From NCBI GenBank assembly GCA_000499405.2, contig HG738138.1:20065753-20129752 (forward strand): a DNA stretch of 64,000 bases. Reading direction: 5' to 3'. This document shows, one piece after another, positions 23,838 through 36,800 of the stretch (its first letter is position 1; each line of letters begins with the position of its first letter). The notes under the pieces were generated by a model. It ran no database searches, had not been told where the DNA came from, and saw only the letters and a list, made by a program, of their open reading frames with translations. Source of the DNA: Onchocerca volvulus (Eukaryota > Nematoda > Chromadorea > Rhabditida > Onchocercidae). The position numbers and the translations under genes are program-made.

Positions 23838-25470
23838 ACTACTGTTATGCAATTGTTAGTGATACTGTCACCATAATTGATTTTTGCGGGAAAATGGATC
23901 TTTTTATTGCCAAAGTTTGTCCTCACTTATGTCGATAAACAATATGTTATTTGCTATTTTATGCATCGATCTGCTTGCGAGTTAAGAAGTTAGCCAAAAG
24001 AATACCACTTTTTTCATCTTGGCAGGAAATGTTGTTGTTGCATGTACTAATTCCTTTAAAGCTTTAATAATTTAATTTCCAGTTCAAATCATTATTGACG
24101 AAATTAATTTTTCGTAGATAATTTTTTCAGTCTTGAATGCACATTGTTTTCTGACCAATATAATTTTCTGTAGTCCAAAACTAAACGTATCAATTAAGTT
24201 ATCCAAATTACACTTTGCAATAAGATTGAAACACTAATCTTTTCAATTCATTATAGTTTTTTTAGAATTGCTGTAAGTAAAATCACAAAAGTTTTTATTA
24301 AAATTTTGTCTCACATATTTATTGCTATGGTTCTTAATCATTTAATTCTATGGAAATTAAGATGCTTTCATTATATTTCAGGGGAAGAAAAGCTTAAAAT
24401 GGGATTTATTAGTTTATCTCCATATCGTTGATTGAGTAATAAAATATGAAGTTGAGGTTGTGTAAGGCACATATTGCCAATAATTCATGATCGTTTCATG
24501 TATAGTGATTTCAGGATTTGAAAACACCCTAATATCATGTATCAACTTGGATTTAAACTGATCCAAATTATCCTATTCAATCACTATTTTCAATCGACTA
24601 AAGCAGATTCGTGATTTTAAATGGATTTTTGGATTGCAAATAATTACAGCCTTGAATTGATATGATAGTTAGCCTAACTTTGGTTTCAGAAAAGTCTATT
24701 CCGCTTTTAGTTTGGTCAAAGTTTCTTAAAACAGAACATGCCAATAACAGCAGAAATATTTGAAAGGACAATGAAAAGAATTAAAAGATTGATAAAGAAT
24801 ATTTTCAATTGACGACTTTCTTAGGATATTTTCCTGAATCATTCTTGTAACCTGAACTGTTAGATGACTTCTGTATTTGGAAAGAATCGTATCATTATTG
24901 CATGGAGTAGATGCAAAGATTATTAGACTTTCATGGCGATGTCAATTTTACTCTATTGTAGAAAGGGTCGGTAATTGCGGTTCATAAAAGTATGACATAT
25001 TTTGCTGACTGATTCTTTGTTCATCATCTAGGCATTGAAGGAAAAAAGGCTGTTTACTGTTTTAAAATGATTTATTAGAAGATAAGTGGCTGATCAGACA
25101 AATAATATTGTGAAGATTAGAAGTTCGAGAATATAGGATTTGGTTGTGAGAACAATTTTTAGATTTCAAAAATTTTAAAAACTTTTTTTTCTTGCCTTGA
25201 CATTCCACTTTCTAGTTTTTATAGTTCTCCGATTACCAATAAATAAATACAGTAGAAGCATAGATAGCATAGTTGCATCATTGAGCATATCGGCTGCAGA
25301 ATGGACAAAATAAAATGATAATTATTCAGTAATTGTTCAATTTTTGCAGTGCGGTAATTCAACGAACGGATCATATCAAGAATCATTATGTTTTTATTGA
25401 TGATTTTTTTGGCATAAAATTTTTTTTGGATATTTTAAAACCTACCAATCCACTTTCTCTTCTTTTTTAG
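23838..25470. other. No gene recognised (outer right arm and flank)
   Basis: Mirror of the outer left arm up to 25061, then about 400 bases of AT-rich sequence before the possible exon at 25471. Confidence 0.5.
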
Positions 25471-26347
25471 CAATGGAAAGATGTTAGACATGTCTGCGAC
25501 CTTCAAAAGCATTTCGGTATGTTCCACCATTTTCTTCTTTACTCTCTTTTTCATTCAATCAAATAATGAAAATGAAAGAGTTGCTGTTGTCTTTCTATTA
25601 TTCAAAAATTTTGGAATCTTTCGGTTTACACGACTATTAAAGATTTTCTAATTTTAATGAATTTTCATTCATTAATGATTTGAGATTTGTAGGAAACATT
25701 GATCACTTCTTATCAATGAAAAAATTTACTTTAATCTAATTGTAATCTATTTGCTGCATCCAACTTATCATGACCGTTGTGTAGACAATGTATTAACAAA
25801 TTAACGATGACAATGAATTAATAAACTGATTTGTTAATTAACAACTAAAAGTAACTGATCGTCATTAGAAATAAATTATGAACAAGGAAATTTAATTGAT
25901 TTATGATTTCCTGATTACAATCATCATGCATTCCTCGGGGCAATATCATTTTATGGTGACATTTCGATTAGACTGGCCATGAATTCCTTTAGGTAGTACA
26001 TGCTTGATCATTACTATCTACAAATTGCGATCAGTTTTTTACATCGAATTTTTATAAAACATATTTTTATATAAATCTAGAATAAATTTAATTTTTTTCC
26101 CCAACTAACTGCCCGAAAACATGCCGCAATATTTGAAGTTTGAGTTGGAAGTCATCAAATTTCAAGAAAGTCAACAGTGTAAGGTTTATTTTTGAAATTG
26201 CCGGAGCTTTTACTTAATTTACTTTGACCTGAATTTTAGAAACGAACGCCATCACCATTATCACCAACGAATTCCTTGCAGAAAATTGTTCCGATGCATC
26301 TTGTCATAGAGCATAAACAAGTTCTGTTCTGCTCAAAACTTGATTAA
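25471..26347 (+). CDS. Possible last exons of an unidentified gene
   Basis: Two segments look like spliced coding sequence: 25471-25516 (acceptor TCTTTTTTAG, donor GTATGT) and 26240-26347 (acceptor GAATTTTAG, ending at TAA). They join in phase to give about 50 residues containing KRTPSPLSPTNS and ending KLD. No family was recognised. If real, earlier exons would lie further left, in the right arm, and the gene would be cut or duplicated by the palindrome. The evidence is only good splice signals and an open frame. Confidence 0.25.
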
Positions 26348-26619
26348 AATGTCACAAATTTAAGTATTTTAACTTTCATGTAATTTTCATGTGTTATTTT
26401 GCCACTGGCAAAAAGTTCTTTCTACCTGTTGAGAAAAAAAAAAGATAAGCATCTGTTGTCAGATTAAACTCAAATAATTATTGTATCGAAATACTTGCAT
26501 AAATGATCAGAATTGCACAGCAGGGGTCGCTGCAGTCTTGAACTTTCAGAACTTGATCGCATAGCAGAATTAAAACAATCACATAAATCGACCATACCAC
26601 TGATACTGAATAAATATCA

Positions 26620-28573
26620 GATTTCTGATGTCAGACAAAAGTCATCCGATTGCTTCCACATGATGTCTTCTACTGATCGTCTTCTGTATAAAGGATATCC
26701 GTCGTTTCCTGTAACTCCGTTGGATGCTAATGCTCGACTTGAAACATTTTCTGTTTATCATGCATGGAGAAATTGGATTTAGTGTACCGCAAGTCCATGT
26801 ACCATATTTTCCGCCACAACTTCGTACAAATCCTTATTGATGTCGGCACCGGGTATTTCAGCGCATATTACATCGCCGATTTCGTTTGAAGTAATTTCGT
26901 CATAAAGCCAGATTAGTATGTGTGGCAATCCTTTCTTTTGCCATTCCACTGAGCACATCCAGCAGCGCACAGATCCAAATCCTTCATGTTTTACCATGAA
27001 ATCCATCAACGACTTCACTTCTGTTTGAAAACACGTGCTGTGATGTCGTCTGTCTATCGACGTATATCGTCCCGAGCTGAATTGCATTTGAATGTGATGA
27101 ATAGGTCTGGATGCCTGCAGTAAGGAATAATATGCAATTGCATCTTCAGTGTATTCATGCATATGACGTGGACTGCCTGTTATGAAAATAGCAAAATTGT
27201 TAGTTTTCCAACTTCAGTTGTATTAAAGTCATTTACAACAGCATCTCGCAACAGAGTGTATTCTTAAGAGCGAAAGCTTGATCTGACACAAACGGATGAA
27301 TATCAAATGTTCTGTTGCGATTTTTGCGTACACATCTACGATATAATGATTAAACAACTGACGGTATTTCAAAATGTGATCATCTTCATTCTCTCGAATC
27401 ATTGGTCGGTATGAATAATAGTTTTTTTGCGCTACATTTCTTATTTTTTTTTTCGCCATGATTGGATTTATCATCTTAACGTTGAAATGAATCCATTTGA
27501 ACCATCCCAAAAAAATGATTAGATATTGCAGAGCATCGTAGCATCGGTGAGTTTCTGCAATTTTTGTCAATGATCGTCTCCGATGAATAATATCTCTAGG
27601 TTGAGATTGAACTTCGAATATAACAATTTCCACTTCGTCTACAATTAGAATATTGAATCTTCGCACGTGTTCTCCATCAACATTTTGTCAGCATGAATAA
27701 CAATCTTGAGTATATCAGATGGCATCATGTCAATTGCTGTTTGAACAAAAGCACTAAACTGTTTTTTTTTTTTTTTTTGTGAAGAAGCTGCTGCAATTGG
27801 AAACGACGGATCTTTCTATGTCAGTATGAATTCCGCAGCATGCATTCAATTTATCATTACTATCTCACCGATAAAATACATTGTAGGAATTTATGTTGAC
27901 CATCTGGCAAGGGAAGTAGGGAGCAAGCTTTACAATAAATTTGTCTTTTCACTTTGAAAGTCGGCATGAATTGTGTTGTCACGATTTCTGCGCCGAATGA
28001 CGTCATTTGAAAGCACGAGTTGTGTTTCCTGATTTCAGATAGGGAACGCTTTGAGTTGGCGGTATATCCGGCAAGCAGAGTTTTTAATGGTTCTGGCAGT
28101 TCAAGTTAAGGAAGTTTAATTTTTCCAGCGGCAAAACACATTTCTTTCGTTTCTCCATCAAATTTAAGAGCCTTACAGTAAGGACAAACTTCAATCATAA
28201 TGCAGATGAAACATGCGGGCTCAAATTATAATTATCAACTGGTTTGGAATGGAATGCAAGACGACTGTAATCGTATAATCGCTGAACATGGAATCGTGTT
28301 TGACGCTGATCTCCTGTTTCTTATTAACATTTTTCAGCCACCCTCAACCTGTCGCGTTCATTCTGTTCAGAACGAAGCAGATCACGAAGTTGCAGAACAC
28401 GATCGACGTGCTCTCAACCGTGCATCCTCAAGTCTAGCTGCTCGTCGCTCTACTCGCATTTGAGTCATTCTTTGTCTCGTTCGATCGTTTCCTGATGACC
28501 ATTCTTCCTTTTGATTTGCAATGAACCGTCGCTTGTGAGTACGGCAATCTAAGCTTGATCTTCTGTAAGGCAT
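26620..28573 (-). mobile_element. Decayed Helitron, N-terminal (replication initiator) region
   Basis: The minus strand carries broken pieces of the Helitron N-terminal and Rep-like region in order. At 28573-28382 is an Arg-rich start (MPYRRSS, RRAARLEDARLR). About 28150-27880 contains LPEPLKTLLAG and SCFQMTSFGAEIV, interrupted by a stop. 27666-27229 contains HRCYDALQYLIIF, YYSYRPMIRENEDDHIL and VDVYAKIATEHL. 27162-26779 contains EWQKKGLPHILIWLYD and CAEIPGADINKDLYE. About 26780-26640 contains GYPLYRRRSVEDIMW. Frameshifts and stops separate the pieces, and no helicase domain is present, so the element is dead and 3'-truncated. The plus-strand ORF at 26513-26782 is its antisense shadow. Confidence 0.85.
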
Positions 28574-28877
28574 TTTTTGGATAAACTAAACACTCCAACA
28601 GCTCTCGAAACTGACTTCTGACTGAACTTGAAGTTGAATTCGAAACTGCTTAATTGAATTGTTAATGTAAAAAATTATATATGATATTAACAGTCTTAAA
28701 TATTCGTCGGCTCAAAATCTTGAACCTCCGGAAGTTATTTCTTTGAAATTTTAATAGAAATTGAATTCGACCCTTCTCAATTGAAATGTTGAACTGTTGC
28801 TACTGCGAAAAATTATATATGGTATTAAAAGATACTAACAGTCGTAAATGTTCGTTTGTTTAAAATCTTAAGTCTTC

Positions 28878-28940
28878 GAAAGTTTTTGTTTACTGCTTTG
28901 AAATTTTGACAGAACGTTGCATTGGAATATGCGCATGCTT
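28878..28940 (-). repeat. Dispersed repeat, partial inverted copy
   Basis: A minus-oriented partial copy of the same unit, recognised by GAACGTTGCATTGGAATATG next to a GCGCATG end. It faces the plus-oriented copy at 29084. Confidence 0.5.
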
Positions 28941-29083
28941 TTGCCGAGCTACTGAGCGTTGCATACTGAAGGCCACGTCCAATTTCCAGAAAATAAGCGT
29001 GATTAATAGATTCAGTTCACTCACATACTTACCTGTCACAGGTGTTACAAGTAAAAAAAAATATAGATTTATCTGTATAAAAT

Positions 29084-29180
29084 CATGCGCCTATTTGAAT
29101 GCAACGTTATATCAAATTTCAAATCAATGGGTAAAAATTTGAAACGTTGAGTAAAAATGAACAACAAACATTTACGACGA
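29084..29180 (+). repeat. Dispersed repeat, Helitron-flanking copy
   Basis: Plus-oriented copy with GCGCCTATTTGAATGCAACG and a shortened A-rich middle. It is the first of three copies in 700 bases. Confidence 0.6.
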
Positions 29181-29390
29181 AGAGGCAATCCAAGACACGG
29201 CCTAATGTTAGAAGTCCGAAAGACAATCCATAAACTGTTTAAACGAAATATTTCATTATACAATATCATAATCTCGACATTTCCATGACGCAACTACCTA
29301 CCCCACAAATCAAGAAATAAATAAACTATATTCCTCACAAAGCAAAAAACAAACGAAAAGGCTTAAATTACGTGCCTTATTTACTTAAAA

Positions 29391-29462
29391 ACACGCGCCA
29401 ATTCGAATGTAACATTGTATCAAAATTTCAAATCAATCGATGAAGAACTTGAGACGTTGCAG
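29391..29462 (+). repeat. Dispersed repeat, Helitron-flanking partial copy
   Basis: Begins GCGCCAATTCGAATGTAAC and stops after about 70 bases, passing into a stretch with three variants of CAGTCCGCTCAATT (29505-29605). Confidence 0.6.
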
Positions 29463-29660
29463 GAAGTAGTCGCAGTCAATGCAGAAAGTAGGCATGGTGA
29501 ATAAATTCTGTCCGCTCATTACATGGTGCAGAGCGGAGCCGAAAAATTCAGTTCGCTCAAAAGGGCGTGGCGTAAGGCGAAGTCAAAAAACAGTCCGCTC
29601 AATTACTTTTAGTTATCACGGACGTGAAACGCGAAAAAAAATAAAGATGTCTATGTAAAA

Positions 29661-29772
29661 ACACGCGCCTATTCGAATGCAAGATTGTACAAAATTTGAA
29701 AGCAATCAGTGAAGAACTTGCAACCGTTTTGTAAACAGCCACAAGGAGCATTTACATTTTTCTTTATATAGA
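29661..29772 (+). repeat. Dispersed repeat, outermost Helitron-flanking copy
   Basis: Full-length copy ending TTTTTCTTTATATAGAT. On the minus strand its TCTATATAAAG start lies upstream of the Helitron coding remnant, where that element's 5' terminus would be expected. Confidence 0.65.
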
Positions 29773-30821
29773 TGGATAACATATTATTATCATCAGCAAA
29801 AATGAAGATGCTTATGGCTGCCACAGTTACATGTAATGCAACTATCGAAAAACTTCAGAAAAAATGACATGAAGGTTCATTATCATTCATGTAAAAAGTC
29901 AAAAAAAAAAAAAAAAAAGAAAAAAAGAAAAAGTGCAAAACCAATCCAAAAACACCAACACGAAAAAAAAATTTGTTACTAATTCGAAAAACTTCAATAT
30001 TTTTTGCAAACTTACTACTAGCTCTATGTTAAAGAATAGCTTTTTTCATAAAATATAGAGAAACTAATTGAAATGAATGCAGATGAATACTGGGCAATAA
30101 AGCAAGACATTGCAATATCGTCTATTTATATCACAAATATTACTTCCCGGCAGCATAAGTGTGACATATTCAAACTCCAAAAAAAAATACTGAAAAATTT
30201 ATGATATCATTCTTATTTTATCGATATCCTTTTTATCAAAAAAAAAAAAACGCTCAAGTAGGATCTTGACTTCTCATATTTTTCCTAGGAAATTTCTCTT
30301 TCTTTTTACACCAGTAGTTTTTTGTTAATACATATTCGAAAAAAACATTTGTTCGCCACTTTTTCTACCTCAAATTCGTATTACCTGAACTCAACTAAAC
30401 TTTATTAAAGAATAGTACCAAAGCAAGCTGCACAAATGTTTTTCGAATATGCAATAAATCAACTTTCTGAAACAATGTTCTTAATTCTTCGTAAGTTTAT
30501 TTGTTGCTTGCAATAAAAACAATATTTCTGGAACACAACTAATGAGAAGTAATGCAAAAATAAAAATGTTTACAAGAAAGGCTTGTTTCAACATTACCAA
30601 CTGTGCAAAAACTTCGAAACTAAATTTGCCAACAAAATGATTTCATACAACATAGTATTAAAAGATCAATAAAAAACTATAGTAAATGTTGAAATAATCC
30701 AAAATAGAACTTGTAGAAAAAACAAATCGATTTTAAAAGTGATTTCAGGGATCAAAACATCCAGCATGGAAATCTATAAACAGCAAAAAATTGAGAAAAT
30801 GGAGGCTATGAACAATAAATT

Positions 30822-33800
30822 TTATGCAGTAACCCGCTGCGAGACATTCTGCTGAGCATTTTTAGTTGACGGAGGTTGCGTTGGGACTAGCTGCAAAGGT
30901 GGTCGAATTGGTGCGACACGGTAAAGAGGTGAATTTTCCAGTTTCTGGCGCAAAATACCCGTTAAAATTATTTCCACATTATAAACGGCTGTAAAAAGAA
31001 CAAAATTCGCTTAAAAATTTTCGCCGAATTCAGAAAAATTGAAATTTCAATGAAATGATTTACAAAACTCTAATATAAAAATAAATGAAACATACGCATT
31101 CCACAATCTGTTAAATACTGCAACAGATGTACATCGCTGTCATTGCTAATTAACAACAGCAGTGATTCGGTCTATAAAACTTATGAATTACGAGCAAAAA
31201 CAGGAGGGATTAAAATTTAATAATCATTTAGATAATTAAGTAAAATCGGGTAATAATGTGTTCAACATTACGATTAAAACATTAAAAATGAATGAATAGC
31301 ATTACCTCAATGCAGTGTATTACATACTGCGGTTGGGGCCTTTCCCTTAAAATAGTACCCCCGGCAAGTTCAATCAAAGCCAATAATTCTTCATAAGAGG
31401 GCTCAACACTCGGAGTCAGGTAAAACGTTACATCCTAAATATAGGATGCTGTCTAATCAATATAAATGTATAAAGTAAAATTCAACATAAAATTTACAAG
31501 ACCAAAAACTGAAATAAAAATTTAAAATTAAATAAGAGAAATATTTTAAAATCACAAAGCTATAATCATAAGACATACCTGAAAAAGTTTCCGATATCGT
31601 GCTTTCAAAACACTATATTTCAGATTATAACCAAATACTTTTTCATTTTCATCATCACGAGCGAAGTAATCCAGCGAATCTGTGTTTTATTTGTGAAGTG
31701 GATTTCAGACTAACTATGAAGGCTTGTATTTTTATATCAGTATTTCTTTCGATCTGATTTTTTTTTTCTTGAGCAAATTAATCATAGTTTTATTGGTTTC
31801 TCGGAAATATTTAAAATTCACCTGGTATATCGCGGCACCGATAGCCGTCAGTAACCCAGTTCGGTCCAACAACATTCTTGCCCAGTGCTATTGCTTCCAG
31901 AAGCTTAAGCGTGCGCCACAAATTAAGCACTACTAGATGAGTGCATTCCTGTACTTTTTCAGTAGTCGCACCACCAAGAAAACGTACTTTCTGAAGAAAA
32001 ATTCTGTTGTTCCATTTTAATTCTACTTGCCAATTTGCAAAATTTTTGAGAAAATGTGGAACAAGCATTATTTTTTTTATTTATTTTCTTATAAATTTAT
32101 AATTTCCTGATCACAAACACTAATTCTGCAATAATTCTTGAATTAATTCCAGAAAATAGTTAAACAGTGTTGGAACTGTTTAATTCTGACCAGGACTTCC
32201 ATTTGAAGTCAGAAATCAGAAGTCAGAAAAAGTCTAATTTAACTAAAGAAAATGAGAACATACTCTCCCCAGCGCATCCTTTTCTTCGGGAGTGAAACCG
32301 CTGAAACACACTATAGGAACTTCTTTGAGGGTACCCATTTCAGACCTTCTGGTTTCAATTTCTTCATCGGTAGGGGGTGGAGTTGTCATGCTATAATGAA
32401 ATGAGTAAATTCAGGAAATTTTTATGTACCTTGAAACTTCCAAATTTATGAAACTTTCAAAATCATAAATTTAAAATCTTGATAAATGTTTACTGGAAAC
32501 GTTTATTTGGAAAAATATTTTTATCATTTTCCACATTTCTTTTAACTTCTAGAGCTCGCTGCCACTGTTCATTTGCAAATAAAACCGGTATTTTCCATGG
32601 AACTGAAATAACAATTATTGTATGACGAATGGCAATACTGACAAAGAAAAGAAATTGCATTTTATATCCAGAGTTATCGAATAAATACTTAGTGAACTTG
32701 AGATACTATTAGGCACCATTCATATTATATTTGTGAGGGACACACTGAAGAATTCAATTTTGTTATTGATCTAATCTTTAATTGGAATATTAATTCGCTA
32801 AATCAATCCCTTCCTGAATCAAAATTTATGTTTACTTGTTTTACACTTAATTTCCAGACATGTTTAAATTTTTCGCAAATACTTATTGGAAAAATTTGTT
32901 TTACTGATAATAAAATAAAACGACCTGAAATTTATGTCTATGATAAAACTTATGAAACTTATTGAAAAATCTCTCGTCCACCAAATTCACACAAAACTCA
33001 AAATTGGAAGGAGAAGCCTAAAATAATAAGATATTGATTCATTGGAAACTTTAAGCAAAGCACAAACATAGAAATTGCTTGCATGCTTCCGAATAATGTT
33101 CTATATTATAAGGTGTCGCATTTGTATCTGAAACCATTCCCGGAATGGGACTGCAATTTTCATTTTCATTCACCGCATTCTTGATACCCAAATAAATCTC
33201 AACTAGCCACTGATATGTTACAACCGAGATGCCCATTTCATGACATCGTTCTACTTTTTCACCTTCAGACCTAAAACAATAACTGATTTACTTACTTTTC
33301 AGTGTCTGAAAGAACTGCTTGCGTTACACAACACAACAGTCAGTTCAGTCCTCAAAAAAAAAAAAAGGAAATCTTTGAATTATAATAAGAACAAGCAAAA
33401 TAGAAATTTTCATACGTTTTTGTGACCAAATAATGATTATGACTAGTAAGATGGGGAGTATAACGAGCTCCTATAGCGGTAATCATCATTCGCACACCAC
33501 ATCGTTCATTTTCATTGAAACCATTTATTGCTATTATCTAGAAAATGGTGTTTACTATACAGGAACATGTTAAATATACGAAAAGACTTAAACCAGAACA
33601 AAGAATTAATCCAAATTTAGTAAAGTTGTTTAAAATCGCAGAGCACGATAGCATGTTCTGAACATTGATTATTAAGGACCTCTTCCTCTCCCATCCTCCC
33701 CTCCCGCATGCTATCATGTTCTGCGATTTTCTCAAAATCTCCTTGATTTTTCGAATTATTCTCATACTTTCAATCAAAATTTACAATCTTTCTTGACTTT

Positions 33801-36800
33801 GGAAATCTCACTATAAAAATTCAACAAATTTATTTTAATTCATACCTTGCCAACAGCTGGTCTATGATTATCAGTCCAAAAAGTTGGAAGATGAAAAACA
33901 CGCCATGGTGCCTCAAGATGTTTTTTCGTGAGAACATCATTTAACCAATGCAGTGTTACGCATCGCTTACCCCTCTTTAATGCCTGTAAAATTCAAATTG
34001 ACGTCATGCAACATAAGCTGTTCCCCTCAATTTGGAAAACAAAAAAAAAAAAAAAAAAAAAAAATAGGTAAAATAGGTAAGAAAGGCTATGTACATTCAT
34101 TAATATACCTGAGAGAAATTTTATGAGTTCAAGTTCATTAAGGACTTGAATTTAAAATGATTTCATATCATGTCAGATGAATTTCAGAGCTTCTATATAA
34201 AACAGTTTTAAATTGATGTGCACAGTGGAAGAACCAACAAATTGTTTTATGAGAATTAGGTTATATCGAAGCACAAAACTGAAATGTGAAGCTAAAAATA
34301 AGTTGATCAAAATGAATTGAAACAAATTTCCATCACCTGTTGAACTAAAGGATGTCGCATCGATTCGCAGATGACATGGGTTACTCGATCGCTGTTCACA
34401 TTATTGTAAGCTCGCACACCGAACTCAATTTCACCACCATGTAACCGAACAACAGCACCTATTTCCTGTACATCTAAACGATCCACCAATACTTTTTCAT
34501 GCTCAATAACCACGAAGAAACAACCGACAAGACACATATCGGACTGCACTGTAATTTTTCATCATTGAAATAAGTAATTATATTCACATGTCTAATTTCA
34601 GAAAAAGAATTTCAAAAACTGAAGTTTATAATTCGCATCCAAAATTTATCAAATCACATTATAAATAATACCACTTCCAGCAACATTTGGATCATGTCCA
34701 TAAAAAGGTGTCGTCTGCTGCACCATGCGGATATGAGGAGAACTCACCGTAGGACTACCACTTGACTGCATATCTACTGAAAAAGGAACATACATTAACT
34801 TACATTAAAAATTAGATAAATATATTTACAAAAAAGTGTGAAATTCCAAAAAATAAATAAATGAATAAATCCCTAATTTTTTATTTCGGAACAGTAAGAT
34901 TATGTACCATGTATTCAAATATTTCCCAAAATCGAATATTTCCTGAAATCAAGTACCCCGAGATTTCCAAGGCGAACAAGTTGGTTTCGAAAAAATTTGA
35001 ACTAAATGAAAAAAAAAAAAACTCCACATTTCCTCAAAAATTCACATAAAGTTCAGAGGAAGTGCAATACAGGAAATGGAAGACAAAATTCGTCGAAAAT
35101 TAACTTACTATTTGAAATACTTCGTTGCAATGCAGTGTTATTAACTACAGGAGATGTTAAACCACTGCTAGCAGCTTGCGAAACAGCACCTGGAACTGAA
35201 GCTTGAGTTGGAGACATTAGCTGGGGTGAGCGCATATCGTGACCAGATGGTGTCTGATAACATGAATTTATCGGAGCAGCAGGTGCTTGGCTTTGTACTG
35301 CTCCTGGTGCTGAATATCTTGCTGTAAAATAAGCCTCTTGATCTATAACATAAGTCTTCAGTTGATCACAAGATTACTTCTTGAACATATCCAAATAAAC
35401 TTTTCTTGAAGAATGAAAAATTATTTTTATGATTTCATTTACTAATAAAATTCGAAATTTTCTCATACTGATGAAAATAAATTTAATTTTCATTCCAAGA
35501 ACAATTCTAATAATTAATGTTGATCTTTTTATTTTTGCATTAAACATACTTGCCAATTTCGGTAGTTCTAATTTTTCTCTATGGAAGCGGAAAGAATAAT
35601 AAAATCGCTCCATAATATTTTGCAACAAGCTTTTATTCAAAGATATATCAACTGCATTTTATTTTTCGTTTCATAAATATAAGATATTCAATAACAATAA
35701 TGAAAAGGATTCTTTTCCTACTGTCTATAGACAGCAGGATAAATAATTTCAGATCTCATTATCGATTGCAAAAAAAATGTGTCTGAAAGTACTTTTTCAC
35801 TGTTGACAATGAAATTCCTCATCGTAACAAATGTTGTAGAATTGTGCACAAGGAAAGTATACAAAAGAGGTAATCAAATTAAAAGTCATAGATTCCGACA
35901 GAAAGTTCGAAAAATAAATGCATTCGAGAAATAAATGCATTTTATAACTGCATCTACTTCTACAGTCAATCAGTGGCTGGTTTATCTACTTTCCATGAAA
36001 GTAAAGATGCATATTGCTTACTCATTCAATCTCTATCGACAAACTCGCTTTCTTAATTATAAAACATAAAATATCATTAGTAGAGTACTTTTCGCAAAAT
36101 CCGAAATTATACTCAAAATTTAATGATTAAAAAAACGAATTGCGTACCAACGGGTGAATACTGTTGAGCTTGCAGATTTGATTGCTGATTAGCTGATGTT
36201 GGATTTGGAGCCGGATACACTACAACAGAAGAACTGTTAAATTAAAAAATAAGAGTAACTTTTCACAACAATTCCTTATTTCATCAAACTCATCAAGGCA
36301 TTACTTCTACATCAACAATTCCCGTCGACTTAGCTTAAAACTTTTATCAATAGAATTAGTAATTTATATTAGCAAACCCTATATGATGGATTTGTACCTG
36401 ACTAATCTTGCTAATAACATCTGATTATTAGACAACATTTCTTTGAACAAACAAAAATAATGAATTACTTAAGATTTACAAAGCATTATTATAGAAATTG
36501 CTTTGCCGAACTAGATCAAAAAATTTTTAAATTTCGAACATAATCAACAAATTAGCCAATATGATACCATTAACATATTTACAAAAGACAAAAGAAGAGC
36601 TATATGCTTCTTTTATAAAGTTTCAAAAGAAAACGAAAAGAATCTATCACACAGAGCTCAAATATGAAATAATAATTTGTTTGCATGAAATATTCAAATT
36701 ACTGGGAGCTTCATTACGAACTGAAATGAGAAAACAGAATAATGCAGGTGAAAGTTAGGTTAAATAAATCGACAGCGAGAGAAAAGTTGCCAAAGGCTAT

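Larger units (their letters stand above)
13629..25061 (-). repeat. Right arm of giant inverted repeat
   Basis: This is the mirror copy of 1-11308, about 125 bp longer because it contains 15543-15668, where the left arm has one N. The inner end lies in an 8-base palindrome, CCATATGG (13629-13636), within gpb-2 exon 7. The outer limit of 25061 only reflects where the window begins on the other side, so the homology could extend further right. Confidence 0.95.
28574..30821. other. Repeat-rich region between Helitron and PTIP-like gene
   Basis: Holds four copies or pieces of the dispersed repeat (28878-29772) and A-rich tracts near 29900 and 30240. From 29773 to 30495 no feature was recognised. 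Confidence 0.6.

Noticed and set aside
1..25061. Terminal inverted repeats of a giant DNA transposon (Maverick type)
   Set aside because: The arms hold ordinary host genes with introns, and no integrase, polymerase B or capsid-like gene is present in the arms or spacer.
26513..26782. 89-codon plus-strand ORF
   Set aside because: Antisense of Helitron coding sequence (GYPLYRRRSVED on the minus strand).
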